Shown one piece after another: positions 28,745 to 37,351 of a stretch of 64,000 nucleotides of DNA (position 1 is the stretch's first letter; every line of letters starts with the position of its first letter). The notes beneath the pieces are model-generated. The model did no database searches. It was not told the origin of the DNA and was given only the letters and a program-made list of their open reading frames with translations. The DNA comes from Caballeronia mineralivorans PML1(12) (GTDB taxonomy: Bacteria > Pseudomonadota > Gammaproteobacteria > Burkholderiales > Burkholderiaceae). The stretch lies in contig NZ_AEJF01000245.1 of assembly GCF_001028175.1 (NCBI RefSeq), positions 1 to 64,000 on the forward strand. The letters run 5' to 3'. A program made the translations under genes and the position numbers.

Positions 28745-29566
28745 TCATGTCAGGGCGGGCGTCGACACGCCCGCTGATCCGCCGAGGATGAAGCTCAGCA
28801 TGCTGAGCGAGCCGTACTCCAGAAAATTCGTTTCAACCTTCACCGGATCGTCGGCATGGCGCGCGCCAAGTGCGTAGAGGAAAGGCCAGTAATGCTCGGG
28901 TGTGGGAATCGAGCGCGCGGCGGCTTCGCCAGCACGCTGATAGTCGATCACCTGGTCCGGCTCATCGTCGATGATCGCCTTTAGCACGTGGTCGTGAAAG
29001 CGCTGCGCCCAGTCGAAACCAATCGTGGGCGAACCCCAGTCCATCGCGGGCAGGTTGTGGACCACATTACCACTTGCCGCAATCAGGATGCCTTCGTCGC
29101 GCAGCGGTCTGAGCGCACGGCCAAGTTCGTAATGAAAGCGGGCATTGCCTGCGCGGTTCATGCTGAGCTGCACGACGGGAATGTCAGCGCGCGGAAAAGC
29201 CTTGACGAGCACCGACCACGTGCCGTGGTCGAAACCCCAGTTGCCATCAAGCGCGACTGGCGTAGGTAGGAGCAGTTCCGCTACCCGTTTCGCCAGCTCC
29301 GGGTCGCCGGGTGCCGGGTACCGCTGGTCGAAGAGTGCCTTGGGAAACGCGCCGAAGTCGTGGATCGTGCGCGGCTTGTGCATTGCAGTGACGGCGGTGC
29401 CGCGGGTCATCCAGTGTGCAGAGATCATGAGGATGGCGCGGGGCGTGCCGGCCGCCTCACCCATCGCTTTCCAGGCTTGCGTGGCACGATTGTCGTCGAT
29501 CGCGTTCATCGGGCTGCCATGGCCGAAGAACATGACCGGCATGCGTGCGGAACTTTCAGATGGCAT
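28745..29566 (-). CDS. LigB/DODA-type extradiol dioxygenase
   Basis: A 273-residue class III ring-cleavage dioxygenase of the DODA/YgiD group. Metal-binding histidines are visible in FFGHGSPMNA, SAHWMTRG and GFDHGTWSVL, and the loop SMNRAGNARFHYELG is typical. Enzymes of the group open catechol-like rings using a mononuclear metal. The ATG at 29566 or a TTG at 29572 starts the protein. It is packed between the ABC ATPase and the reductase genes. The substrate cannot be named; a ring hydroxylated by the Rieske oxygenase is a reasonable guess. Confidence 0.9.
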   Translation of the reverse strand: MPSESSARMPVMFFGHGSPMNAIDDNRATQAWKAMGEAAGTPRAILMISAHWMTRGTAVTAMHKPRTIHDFGAFPKALFDQRYPAPGDPELAKRVAELLLPTPVALDGNWGFDHGTWSVLVKAFPRADIPVVQLSMNRAGNARFHYELGRALRPLRDEGILIAASGNVVHNLPAMDWGSPTIGFDWAQRFHDHVLKAIIDDEPDQVIDYQRAGEAAARSIPTPEHYWPFLYALGARHADDPVKVETNFLEYGSLSMLSFILGGSAGVSTPALT

Positions 29567-29568
29567 AT

Positions 29569-31449
29569 TCAAAGCTCGTGTAAGGCGGGAATGGGTGCGA
29601 TGTGAGGCGCTGCAGCAATCAGACTGCGCGTGTACAGATGTTGCGGGTTTGCCAGCACCGCTTCGGTCGCACCTGCCTCGACCACCTGTCCGCGCTGCAT
29701 CACGATCACGCGCGTGCAGAGATAACGGACCACGGCGAGGTCGTGCGAAATCAGCATCAGCGCAATCTTGTGAGACGCTCGCAACGCTAGCAGAAGTTCC
29801 ATGATCTGCGCCTGCATGGACACGTCGAGACCCGAGACGATTTCGTCGGCAACCAGCAGACGCGGCACCTCACAGAGCGCCCGGGCAATATTCACCCGCT
29901 GGCGCTGGCCACCGGACAATTGCGACGGAAACCGGTTACCCATCTCCGCCGGCAGTCCGACCTCGTCGAGCAGATCAAGTGCTCGGCGGGCACGATCCAC
30001 GTGCATGTGCGAGCGGCTTTCCATAGGCTGCGTGACGATGCTTGCCAGCCGGCGGCGTGGATTCAATGCGGAGCGCGCATCCTGGAAAATCATCTGAATC
30101 GCATCAATGCGCCGACGCCACATCTCGCGGCTTGCGTCGAGCGGCTTGCCGTCGAGCAGGATCGATCCCTGGCTCGGGATGTCCAGCCCCATGACGAGAC
30201 GCCCGAGCGTGCTCTTGCCGCTGCCGCTCTCGCCCACGATGCCCACGAACTCCCCTGGCGCAATCGACAGGTCGAGCGGGCTGAGCGCCACGAACCGCGC
30301 CTTGTTGCGGCCAATGCCGCGCGGCGCGGGGTAATGCTTGCCGATGCCGCGCAGGACGAGGAACGGCGCATCCGTCATCGCGTGCATGGCAGGCATGGGC
30401 GTACGCGCGACCGTGTCCGTCGCCGAGGCCGAGGCCGAGGCCGCGAAAGTACATCGCACGGCGGAGTCGCCCAGTGCCTGCAGGAGAATAGGCGCGTCGT
30501 TGCAGGACGCGACCGCACGGCTGCAGCGCGCAGCAAACCGGCAGCCGGTGATGGACGCCAGCTCTTCGAAGCCCGGCATGCGGCCGTCGAGCGCTTCAAC
30601 CTGCACGCGCTCACCCACGAGCGACGGGTTTGCACGTAAGAGCGCGCGCGTGTACGGATGACGCGGCGTATCGACCACGCTGCGTGCCGCGCCCAGCTCG
30701 AGCAAATCGCCGGCGTAAAGCACGGCGATGTCGTCGCAGGCATGCAGGGCGAGTCCCAGATCGTGCGTGACGAACACGACACTGGTGCCGCGCTTTGCCT
30801 GCATCGCGCGCATGAGTTCCACGACGTGCCGCTGGGTCGTGACATCGAGCGCGGTGGTGGCTTCGTCGGAGATGACAAGGTCCGGATTGCTCGCGAACGC
30901 CATCGCGATGCATACGCGCTGACACATGCCGCCGGACAGCTGGAACGGATAGCGCGAGAGCAGCCGCTCCGGATCGGGCAGCAGGACTTCACGCAGGGCG
31001 TCGATGCTGCGCTCCCGGCGCTGGCTGGACGGAACGCCCAGGCGCGCGAGGTGCAGTGCAAACTGCCGGCCGATCGACAGCGTCGGGTCAAGCGCGCTCA
31101 TCGGCTCCTGCGGGATGAACGCGATGCGCCGCCCCAGCAGCGCGCGGTGCGCGCCAGCGCTGGCCTCCAGCAGGTCAATGCCGGCAAAGCGCAGGCCGTT
31201 CGCGCGCACGGCGAATCCGGGAGGCAAGCTACGCGACAGCACTCGCCCGAGCATGCTTTTGCCGGCGCCCGACTCGCCCACGATACCCAGCGTGCGGCCG
31301 CGCGGCAGCACGAGCGAAATGTTGCGCAACAATGCAACGTCATCTCGCTCGACGCTCAGGCCTTCGATCTCGAGCAACGCGCTGCTCGACTTCATGGCAA
31401 GGGAAGGAAGTACGTCGTGGCCGAACAGGGAGCGCCTCGTGAGGTTCAT
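29569..31449 (-). CDS. Dipeptide/oligopeptide-type ABC transporter, double ATPase
   Basis: A 626-residue fusion of two ATPase domains, the equivalent of DppD and DppF joined. The first has Walker A GESGAGKSML and signature LSGGMCQRV; the second has GESGSGKSTL and LSGGQRQRVNIARAL. Each is followed by the oligopeptide-ATPase C-terminal extension with a cysteine-containing stretch (GCRFAARCSRA). The ATG at 31449 overlaps the permease stop; a second methionine at 31395 is possible. It energises the importer encoded by the two permease genes and the solute-binding protein. Confidence 0.92.
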   Translation of the reverse strand: MNLTRRSLFGHDVLPSLAMKSSSALLEIEGLSVERDDVALLRNISLVLPRGRTLGIVGESGAGKSMLGRVLSRSLPPGFAVRANGLRFAGIDLLEASAGAHRALLGRRIAFIPQEPMSALDPTLSIGRQFALHLARLGVPSSQRRERSIDALREVLLPDPERLLSRYPFQLSGGMCQRVCIAMAFASNPDLVISDEATTALDVTTQRHVVELMRAMQAKRGTSVVFVTHDLGLALHACDDIAVLYAGDLLELGAARSVVDTPRHPYTRALLRANPSLVGERVQVEALDGRMPGFEELASITGCRFAARCSRAVASCNDAPILLQALGDSAVRCTFAASASASATDTVARTPMPAMHAMTDAPFLVLRGIGKHYPAPRGIGRNKARFVALSPLDLSIAPGEFVGIVGESGSGKSTLGRLVMGLDIPSQGSILLDGKPLDASREMWRRRIDAIQMIFQDARSALNPRRRLASIVTQPMESRSHMHVDRARRALDLLDEVGLPAEMGNRFPSQLSGGQRQRVNIARALCEVPRLLVADEIVSGLDVSMQAQIMELLLALRASHKIALMLISHDLAVVRYLCTRVIVMQRGQVVEAGATEAVLANPQHLYTRSLIAAAPHIAPIPALHEL

Positions 31450-32372
31450 GGCTTGAGTTCCGGACGCTCGATCAGGCGCGAGTCAGTTGTACGGCGTAAG
31501 CCTTCGCCGAGGAATGTCGTGGCAAGGACAGTCAGGACCGTGCAGGCGATTGGAAGGATCAAGCCCCAAGGCGTGCTGAACACATTGGCGAGACCATCGG
31601 AAATCATGCTGCCCCAGGTTGGTACACCCGCCTGCGCCGATAATCCGACGAACGACAGGCTGCATTCGGCGACCACCGCAATCCCAACTTCAAGACTCAT
31701 CAGGGTAATGAGGGTCGGCAGGACGCCTGGCAGCACGTCGCGGATGACCGTGCGAAACGAGCCCGAGCCGGCGATGCGTGCGGCGGCCACATAATCGCGC
31801 TGGCGAATGACCACGACCTCGGCACGCAGCACGCGGCAAAAGCGCGTCCAGTCGACAAATATCAGCGCGATGATCACGTTCACCACGCTCGGCGACAACG
31901 CAACCACCAGCACGAGCGCGAGGACGACGGCGGGAAACGACATCCATATCTCGACGACGCGCAAGATCAACCAGTCGATCTTGCCACCGCACCAGCCGGC
32001 GACCAGTGCCAGCGTCCCGCCGATCAGTCCCGCACCGAGCGGCGCCGCAAAACCGACCAGCACTGCGATGCGTGCGCCATAGACCGCGAGACTGTAGAGA
32101 TCCCGGCCGAGGGCATCGGTGCCAAACCAGTGAGCGGCAGTGCCGCCAGCCGCCCAGGCCGGCGGCAAGAGCGTATTGAGCAGGTCCTGGTCATCAGGAC
32201 GAAAGGGAGCAAGCCATGGTGCGACGGCGGCAATCAGCATCAGCAGTACGAGGAGCGCCGCGCCGAACAGCACGCGCGGCTCACGCACGACCCGGCGCAG
32301 CATCGCGTGGGACGGTGCAGGCAGCACGCTGCTCGCAAACTGTGTGCGGCGTGTAGATAAAGGCGTGCTCAT
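31446..32372 (-). CDS. Dpp/Opp-type ABC permease (DppC-like)
   Basis: A 308-residue inner-membrane permease. The N-terminal anchor is followed by HWFGTDALGRDLYS, the hallmark of the DppC/OppC group, and the docking loop is VAAARIAGSGSFRTV. About six membrane segments are seen. It starts with ATGA overlapping the previous stop and ends overlapping the ATPase start, so the three genes are coupled. It forms a heterodimeric channel with the DppB-like protein. Confidence 0.93.
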   Translation of the reverse strand: MSTPLSTRRTQFASSVLPAPSHAMLRRVVREPRVLFGAALLVLLMLIAAVAPWLAPFRPDDQDLLNTLLPPAWAAGGTAAHWFGTDALGRDLYSLAVYGARIAVLVGFAAPLGAGLIGGTLALVAGWCGGKIDWLILRVVEIWMSFPAVVLALVLVVALSPSVVNVIIALIFVDWTRFCRVLRAEVVVIRQRDYVAAARIAGSGSFRTVIRDVLPGVLPTLITLMSLEVGIAVVAECSLSFVGLSAQAGVPTWGSMISDGLANVFSTPWGLILPIACTVLTVLATTFLGEGLRRTTDSRLIERPELKP

Positions 32373-33445
32373 TCGAGCCTCAGGCGTGGGTTGAACAGCA
32401 CTTCGAATGCATCGGTCAACGCATTGACCCCCTGCACGACGACGGCGTACACCAACGCGAGCGCTTGAATCATCGGCAAATCGCGGGCACCGATCGCGTT
32501 GACCATCAGGCTGCCGATGCCCGGCATGCCGAATACTTTTTCGATCAGCAGCGTGCCGCCAATCAGCAGGCTGACCTGCATGGCAAGGATGTTGATGGTG
32601 GGTAACGCGGCGTTGCGCAAGCCGTGGCGAAACAGAATCTGCGCCTCTGACAGTCCGCGCAGCCTCGCCGCCGCGATGTATTCCTCGGCATAGGTGTCGA
32701 GCAGGCTCGAACGAAGGATGCGCATGAGCGGCGGAGCGATGCCCATACCAAGCGCCACGCAGGGCAGCACCAGATGCAGGAGCGCGTTGCCGAAGGCCGC
32801 GAACTGGCCGTCGATCAATGTATCGATCAGCAGTGCGCCCGTATGACGCGCGACCGTGTACTGGTTATCGATGGGCCCAAGAAACGGCAGCCACTTCAGC
32901 GCGATACCAAACGCCAGGATCAGCAGGATGCCCCAGAGGAAATCCGGAATCGAGATTGCGAGACCATTGACGAGTTCGGACACTTTCTCGGCTACCGTAT
33001 CCCGCCGGCTGAATGCATAAATGCTGCTCGCAATACCCCCGCTTACGCCAAGGAGGAGACCGCCGCAAAGCAACTGGATCGTGGTGGGCAGAGCCGTTGC
33101 GAGCACCGGGCCGATCGGCTGGCCGTTTTGTAGCGAGTGCCCGAAATCGCCGTGCAACATTCCACCAAGCCAGCGCGCATATTGCACGGCCACCGGCTGG
33201 TCAAGTCCCAGCGTATGGCGCAACGCGGTGATGTCCGCCAGGCTTGCATTCGGCGCCATCAGCATCGCAACCGGGTCCGCACGCAAGAGCCGCAGCACAG
33301 CGAAGATCACGACCGACACCGCCAGCAGGATCACGAGCCGGCGCGCGAGGCGCCATGCGAGCCGTATCACCTGTCGGCACGCGCGTGAGACCCGCGCTTC
33401 CTGCACTGGCGACTCAATACCGGGGGTTTCGAAGGAAGTCAGCAT
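32369..33445 (-). CDS. Dpp/Opp-type ABC permease (DppB-like)
   Basis: A 358-residue permease with the family order: N-terminal membrane segment (LVILLAVSVVIFAVLRLL), the RHTLGLDQPVAVQYARWLGG region, docking loop EEYIAAARLRGLSEAQIL and the end segment VQGVNALTDAFEVLFNPRLR. An N-terminal cytoplasmic extension of about 30 residues is present. The ATG at 33445 has only weak ribosome-binding character; the longer frame upstream overlaps the Rieske gene and is unlikely to be real. Confidence 0.9.
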   Translation of the reverse strand: MLTSFETPGIESPVQEARVSRACRQVIRLAWRLARRLVILLAVSVVIFAVLRLLRADPVAMLMAPNASLADITALRHTLGLDQPVAVQYARWLGGMLHGDFGHSLQNGQPIGPVLATALPTTIQLLCGGLLLGVSGGIASSIYAFSRRDTVAEKVSELVNGLAISIPDFLWGILLILAFGIALKWLPFLGPIDNQYTVARHTGALLIDTLIDGQFAAFGNALLHLVLPCVALGMGIAPPLMRILRSSLLDTYAEEYIAAARLRGLSEAQILFRHGLRNAALPTINILAMQVSLLIGGTLLIEKVFGMPGIGSLMVNAIGARDLPMIQALALVYAVVVQGVNALTDAFEVLFNPRLRLE

Positions 33446-33456
33446 GGCGCGGCCGC

Positions 33457-34698
33457 TCAGCTCGTAACAACGACGTCGATCGACGCCAGCTTGCCGCGCG
33501 CAGTGGCAGCGCTCGCCGCCATGCGCGCCCGAGCCGACTTGTAGCGCGGCACCAGCCAGGCGTTCAACTCCTGCTGCGCACGCTCTTGCCATGAATAGCG
33601 GCCGCGCGTGGCGTAACGCGATTGAAGGCCCACCTGCACCATCGCGTCGACATGCAGGTCCTGCGCAATGATGTCCGCCACCGCGCTCATGCTCATCTCC
33701 ACGCGCTTTTCGAAGAGCGTGTCCTTCATTGCGCCGGGCGCGTAGAGGGTGCCCTGATCGACGAAATGGCTACCCGCCGTGTCGGCACGCAGGATCATGA
33801 AGATCACGCTATCCACCGACACCACCAGCGACAAGGTCGGCGGCAGGTTCGCGAACAGCATGCGGTTGCGCTCCTCAAGAGTCAGTTTCGGGAAGATCGG
33901 GAACAACGCCTTTTGCGTCGGATTGAACGCGGCGTCGGCGTGGGTCGTGCCATTGAAGCGGTAATACCCCGCTGTGTTGGGCGGTAGCTCCGGGAATGAC
34001 GCAAGCGAGCTCGGCACGAAATCATGGAGGGGTCCGTGATGCAGCCGGTTCGCGTGATAACCGTCATTGTTATTCTCGAACATGACCTTCCAGTTCCACT
34101 GGAAATGAAAGGGTTTTCCGGGACGCGGCCCCTCCGCGTTCGCGAGGTCAAAGTTGGCGAGCACCGGATCCAGCGCGCTCAGACGGGGTGCGAGCGGCGC
34201 TGCACTGGCATCGAAGTTGATGAAGATAAAGCCTTGCCAGCACTCCACCTGCATGGTCGGCAGACAGAAGTCTTTCTTGTCGAAACCTTCAGTGGCATCC
34301 ATCGCCGGGGCCGCAATGAGTTCACCGTCCAGCGAGTATGCCCAGTGGTGATACGGGCACAGGAGCGCGCGTGCGTTGCCGAAGCCTTCCGCTACGACCA
34401 TCGCGCGATGCTGGCATACCGCTGACATCGCCTTGATCTCCCGGCGGGCGTTGCGGGTGATCACGATCGGCTCCCCGATGATCGCGGTCGTGAAGTAATC
34501 GCCGATGTTCCTGATCCAGTCTTCGCGGCCGACGCACAGCCATTCGTGGTTGAACAGTGCCTCCTTTTCGAACTCGAAAAATTGCGGGTCGGTGTAGCAC
34601 TGCGGCGGCAGCGTCTGAGCCTGCCCGACAGGAAGAGCGGAACGGTCGAGCGCATCGAAGAACACATCGTCGAAAGCGATATTGCGTTGAAAATTCAT
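33457..34698 (-). CDS. Rieske-type ring-hydroxylating oxygenase, alpha subunit
   Basis: A 413-residue oxygenase. The Rieske [2Fe-2S] ligands are Cys-x-His in CQHRAM and Cys-x2-His in CPYHHWAY, about residues 90-115. The catalytic mononuclear iron site is in ENNNDGYHANRLHHG (two histidines, acidic residue later). It accepts electrons from the VanB-type reductase of the same operon, so the pair is a two-component oxygenase. The length and lack of a beta subunit fit demethylase or monooxygenase-type Rieske enzymes (as with vanillate, betaine or stachydrine) as well as ring hydroxylases. Substrate unknown. Confidence 0.92.
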   Translation of the reverse strand: MNFQRNIAFDDVFFDALDRSALPVGQAQTLPPQCYTDPQFFEFEKEALFNHEWLCVGREDWIRNIGDYFTTAIIGEPIVITRNARREIKAMSAVCQHRAMVVAEGFGNARALLCPYHHWAYSLDGELIAAPAMDATEGFDKKDFCLPTMQVECWQGFIFINFDASAAPLAPRLSALDPVLANFDLANAEGPRPGKPFHFQWNWKVMFENNNDGYHANRLHHGPLHDFVPSSLASFPELPPNTAGYYRFNGTTHADAAFNPTQKALFPIFPKLTLEERNRMLFANLPPTLSLVVSVDSVIFMILRADTAGSHFVDQGTLYAPGAMKDTLFEKRVEMSMSAVADIIAQDLHVDAMVQVGLQSRYATRGRYSWQERAQQELNAWLVPRYKSARARMAASAATARGKLASIDVVVTS

Positions 34699-34741
34699 GA
34701 GTTTCCCGTGCTTATTACTTGAGAAGTCGACATGGGCAGAC

Positions 34742-36301
34742 CTACGCTGTCCAGTAGTCCGGCAACATCCAGCCGCTCAGGAACGGCGTATATCCGACCG
34801 TCTTCTTGTAGGCAGCAGTCGCGATTCCCTGCATCAGCGGCAGCGAATACCCCTCATTGACCGCCCATCTGTGAAATCCCTTGTAGCCCTCGATGCGCTT
34901 GGTTTCGTCAAGCTGCACGAGCAATGGATCGAGATGGGGAGACACATCGGGACTGCGCCAAACCGAAAAACCACCCTTGGGGTTCAGATACGACCCTGCG
35001 GACAACTCGGGGTCCCCGCTGCCGTTCTGCCAGAGCCACAGCGTCGGGCCCGGTAAGGTGCCCGCTACCGCCTGCGAGAAGAACTGGGCCGTCTCGATCG
35101 GGGTCAGTTCCGCCTCGATCCCGACGTTCTTCCACATCTGCGTGATGGCGCGCGCCATGTCGAAGTCGCTCGGATAGACACCGTTGGTCGCCAGAAACTT
35201 GACGCGCACGGGCTTGTCCTTGCTGTAGCCGCTTGCAGCCAGCAGCTTTTGCGCGAGCGCCGGGTCGTGAGCGAACTGGAATGCCGGATCGAAGGCGGGC
35301 GTGCCGGGTGCGGCCGCAGTCGACATTACGGCGGGCACGTTGTTGAAGAACGCGCGCACGAGCGCCTGTTTGTCGATCGCGTGATGCATGGCGAGGCGCA
35401 CGTTTTTGTCCGTCGTGGGCCCGCTATTGACCATGTGGATCAGGTAGGAGTCGATAGTCGGCGTGACCTTGCTGCCCAGCGTGCCGACCTGCCCGAGCCG
35501 CACGGTTTCGCGCAGCGGCAGCATGCCGGAGACATCCGCCTGACCCGCCTGGACGGCCGATACGCGGGAAGTGGGGTCCTTGACCACCTGGAACACCACA
35601 TCGCGGAACTTCGACGCGCCGCGCCAGTGCTTGTCAAAAGCGGTTAGCGTGATACGCGAGTCGCGCTGGTAATCGACGAGCTTGTACGGCCCGGACCCCA
35701 CCGGCTTGGCGATGAAACCCGCCGCGCCGACACGTTCAAAATACTTGCGTGGCATCAGGTAGCCGCCGAGATACCCCAGAAACGCAGGCGCGGTGACCAT
35801 GGGCGCCTTGAAATGCATGACGACACGCGTCGGCGACGGCGTCTCGATGCTGTCCAGCGCCCACCAGATACCGCCGACCTGGAGAGATTTGTCCGCATGC
35901 AGACGGTCGAAGTAGGTGAACTTGAAATCATCCGAGGTGAGCTTGTCGCCGTTGTGAAACAGGACGTCGTCGCGCAAGTCGAGTTCGAGGACTTTGCCTT
36001 CCGTGTCTTTCCACCGCCATGCCGTCACCACGCCCGGGCGAAGCACGCCTTTCTCGTCGATATCGATAGCGGTATCGAAGACGCTGCGATAGATGGAGAT
36101 AGGGTTCGGTGCGACCCGCACGAGCGGGTCCCAGGACGGCACGTCAGTCGGGAAGGCGATCGTCAGCGGCGCGGTGCCCGCCCATGCGCCGGTGCTCATG
36201 CCGGCGAGACCGGTCAATCCGCCAATTCCGGCGAGGCCCGAGGTCGTCACGCCCGCAAGCGACCCGGTCAGCATCTGGATAAAGTTTCTACGGCTAGTCA
36301 T
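34742..36301 (-). CDS. Dpp-type periplasmic solute-binding protein, Tat signal
   Basis: A 519-residue SBP_bac_5 protein. The signal has a twin-arginine motif (TSRRNFIQMLTG) and a glycine-rich hydrophobic stretch, then the mature start LTIAFPTDVPSWDPLVRV. The family pattern VTAWRWKDTEG...FHNGDKLTSDDFKFTY is clear near residues 95-130. Proteins of this family bind peptides but also nickel, glutathione, opines or aromatic-type ligands. It delivers the ligand to the two permeases of the operon. The ATG at 36301 lies before MTSRRNF; the long upstream frame looks non-coding. Confidence 0.92.
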   Translation of the reverse strand: MTSRRNFIQMLTGSLAGVTTSGLAGIGGLTGLAGMSTGAWAGTAPLTIAFPTDVPSWDPLVRVAPNPISIYRSVFDTAIDIDEKGVLRPGVVTAWRWKDTEGKVLELDLRDDVLFHNGDKLTSDDFKFTYFDRLHADKSLQVGGIWWALDSIETPSPTRVVMHFKAPMVTAPAFLGYLGGYLMPRKYFERVGAAGFIAKPVGSGPYKLVDYQRDSRITLTAFDKHWRGASKFRDVVFQVVKDPTSRVSAVQAGQADVSGMLPLRETVRLGQVGTLGSKVTPTIDSYLIHMVNSGPTTDKNVRLAMHHAIDKQALVRAFFNNVPAVMSTAAAPGTPAFDPAFQFAHDPALAQKLLAASGYSKDKPVRVKFLATNGVYPSDFDMARAITQMWKNVGIEAELTPIETAQFFSQAVAGTLPGPTLWLWQNGSGDPELSAGSYLNPKGGFSVWRSPDVSPHLDPLLVQLDETKRIEGYKGFHRWAVNEGYSLPLMQGIATAAYKKTVGYTPFLSGWMLPDYWTA

Positions 36302-36392
36302 TGAGGGGAATCCATTTTTGGGCTCGCTTCGTAAGCGTTGGCGGCGTGCCTGGTTTTGCTTCGGATCAAGGATGCGTGTCGCGCAAGCGCGA

Positions 36393-37247
36393 TCAGTAAG
36401 GCTTGTCGCCCCTGACCCAGAGCCGATGCATCTCGCGGATGTACTTCTGGTCGTCGAAGAGTGTGCCGGTATGGAGCGAGCACCGGTTGTCCCACACCAG
36501 CACATCGCCCTTCTGCCACTTATGCGTGTAGACAAACTGCGGCTGCGTGCAGTGTTCGATCAGGTCATCGAGCAGTTTCAACGCTTCATCGTCCGGCATG
36601 CCCTCGATACCCATCACCGTACCTGCGCTCGGCCACAGTGCGCGGCGGCCGTCGGCCGGATGAGTGCGCACGAGCGGATGCCAGACGTCCGGATTCTCGA
36701 GCTTTTGCTGCGGCGTGAGCTCCCGGCGCTGGTATTGACGCGTCGACATGAAATGCGTGTAACTGTGATGCACGCTCATCCCATCCAGGCGCTCGCGTTG
36801 CGCCACCGGCATGGCGTCGTACGCGGCGCAGGTGTCCGCAATGAGCGTATCCGCGCCTTCGGCGGGCACCTCCACCGCGTACAGCATCGTGCACATGACC
36901 GGCTCCTGCTTGTACGAATAGTCCGTGTGCCACCCCACTCCGTCGTTGTGCGAGCCGATGGGCTTGCCGTTCACCAACCGGTTTGACAGTACGTAGATTT
37001 CTGGAAACTCCGGCAGCGTGAACTCCTTGATCGTGTGTCCTTCCGGCTGGCCGAACTGCGAGGCGAAATGCACCAGCGCGGCCGGGTCCATCGACTGCCC
37101 GCGTAACACAATGGCGCCATGGAGGTGAAAACAGTCGACCACGCCCGCTAAGGTCTCCGGTGTCGCACCGGCGAGATCCACATCGATGATCTCCGCGCCG
37201 AAACCCGGCTTGAGTTCGCGGACGGAAAGAGTACTGGCGGTGCTCAT
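36393..37247 (-). CDS. TauD/TfdA-family Fe(II)/2-oxoglutarate dioxygenase
   Basis: A 284-residue dioxygenase. The iron-binding HxD is in WHTDYSYKQEP, and the distal histidine plus 2-oxoglutarate-binding arginine are in RCSLHTGTLFDDQKYIREMHRLWVRG (key residues His and Arg). This family cleaves substrates such as taurine or phenoxyacetates by hydroxylation next to a heteroatom, and needs 2-oxoglutarate. The ATG at 37247 has AAGG upstream; an ATG at 37262 is possible. It lies 91 bp upstream of the SBP gene and gives a second oxygenase in the same cluster. Confidence 0.92.
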   Translation of the reverse strand: MSTASTLSVRELKPGFGAEIIDVDLAGATPETLAGVVDCFHLHGAIVLRGQSMDPAALVHFASQFGQPEGHTIKEFTLPEFPEIYVLSNRLVNGKPIGSHNDGVGWHTDYSYKQEPVMCTMLYAVEVPAEGADTLIADTCAAYDAMPVAQRERLDGMSVHHSYTHFMSTRQYQRRELTPQQKLENPDVWHPLVRTHPADGRRALWPSAGTVMGIEGMPDDEALKLLDDLIEHCTQPQFVYTHKWQKGDVLVWDNRCSLHTGTLFDDQKYIREMHRLWVRGDKPY

Positions 37248-37295
37248 GCTATGAACCTTCATGTTGACGTGAGGCTTTCAGATTAAAGGGGCAAA

Positions 37296-37304
37296 ATTGG
37301 ACAG
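37296..37304. promoter_or_regulatory. ATTGGACAG site shared with the porin/SDR region
   Basis: ATTGGACAG lies 49 bp before the TauD-like start and recurs at 38647-38655 between the porin and SDR genes. It may be half of an operator for a common regulator; only the shared sequence is seen. Confidence 0.3.
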
Positions 37305-37351
37305 TCTTGTCGGAACACGCATGAAAAACTGCCGAAACTCCCATTCCCCTT

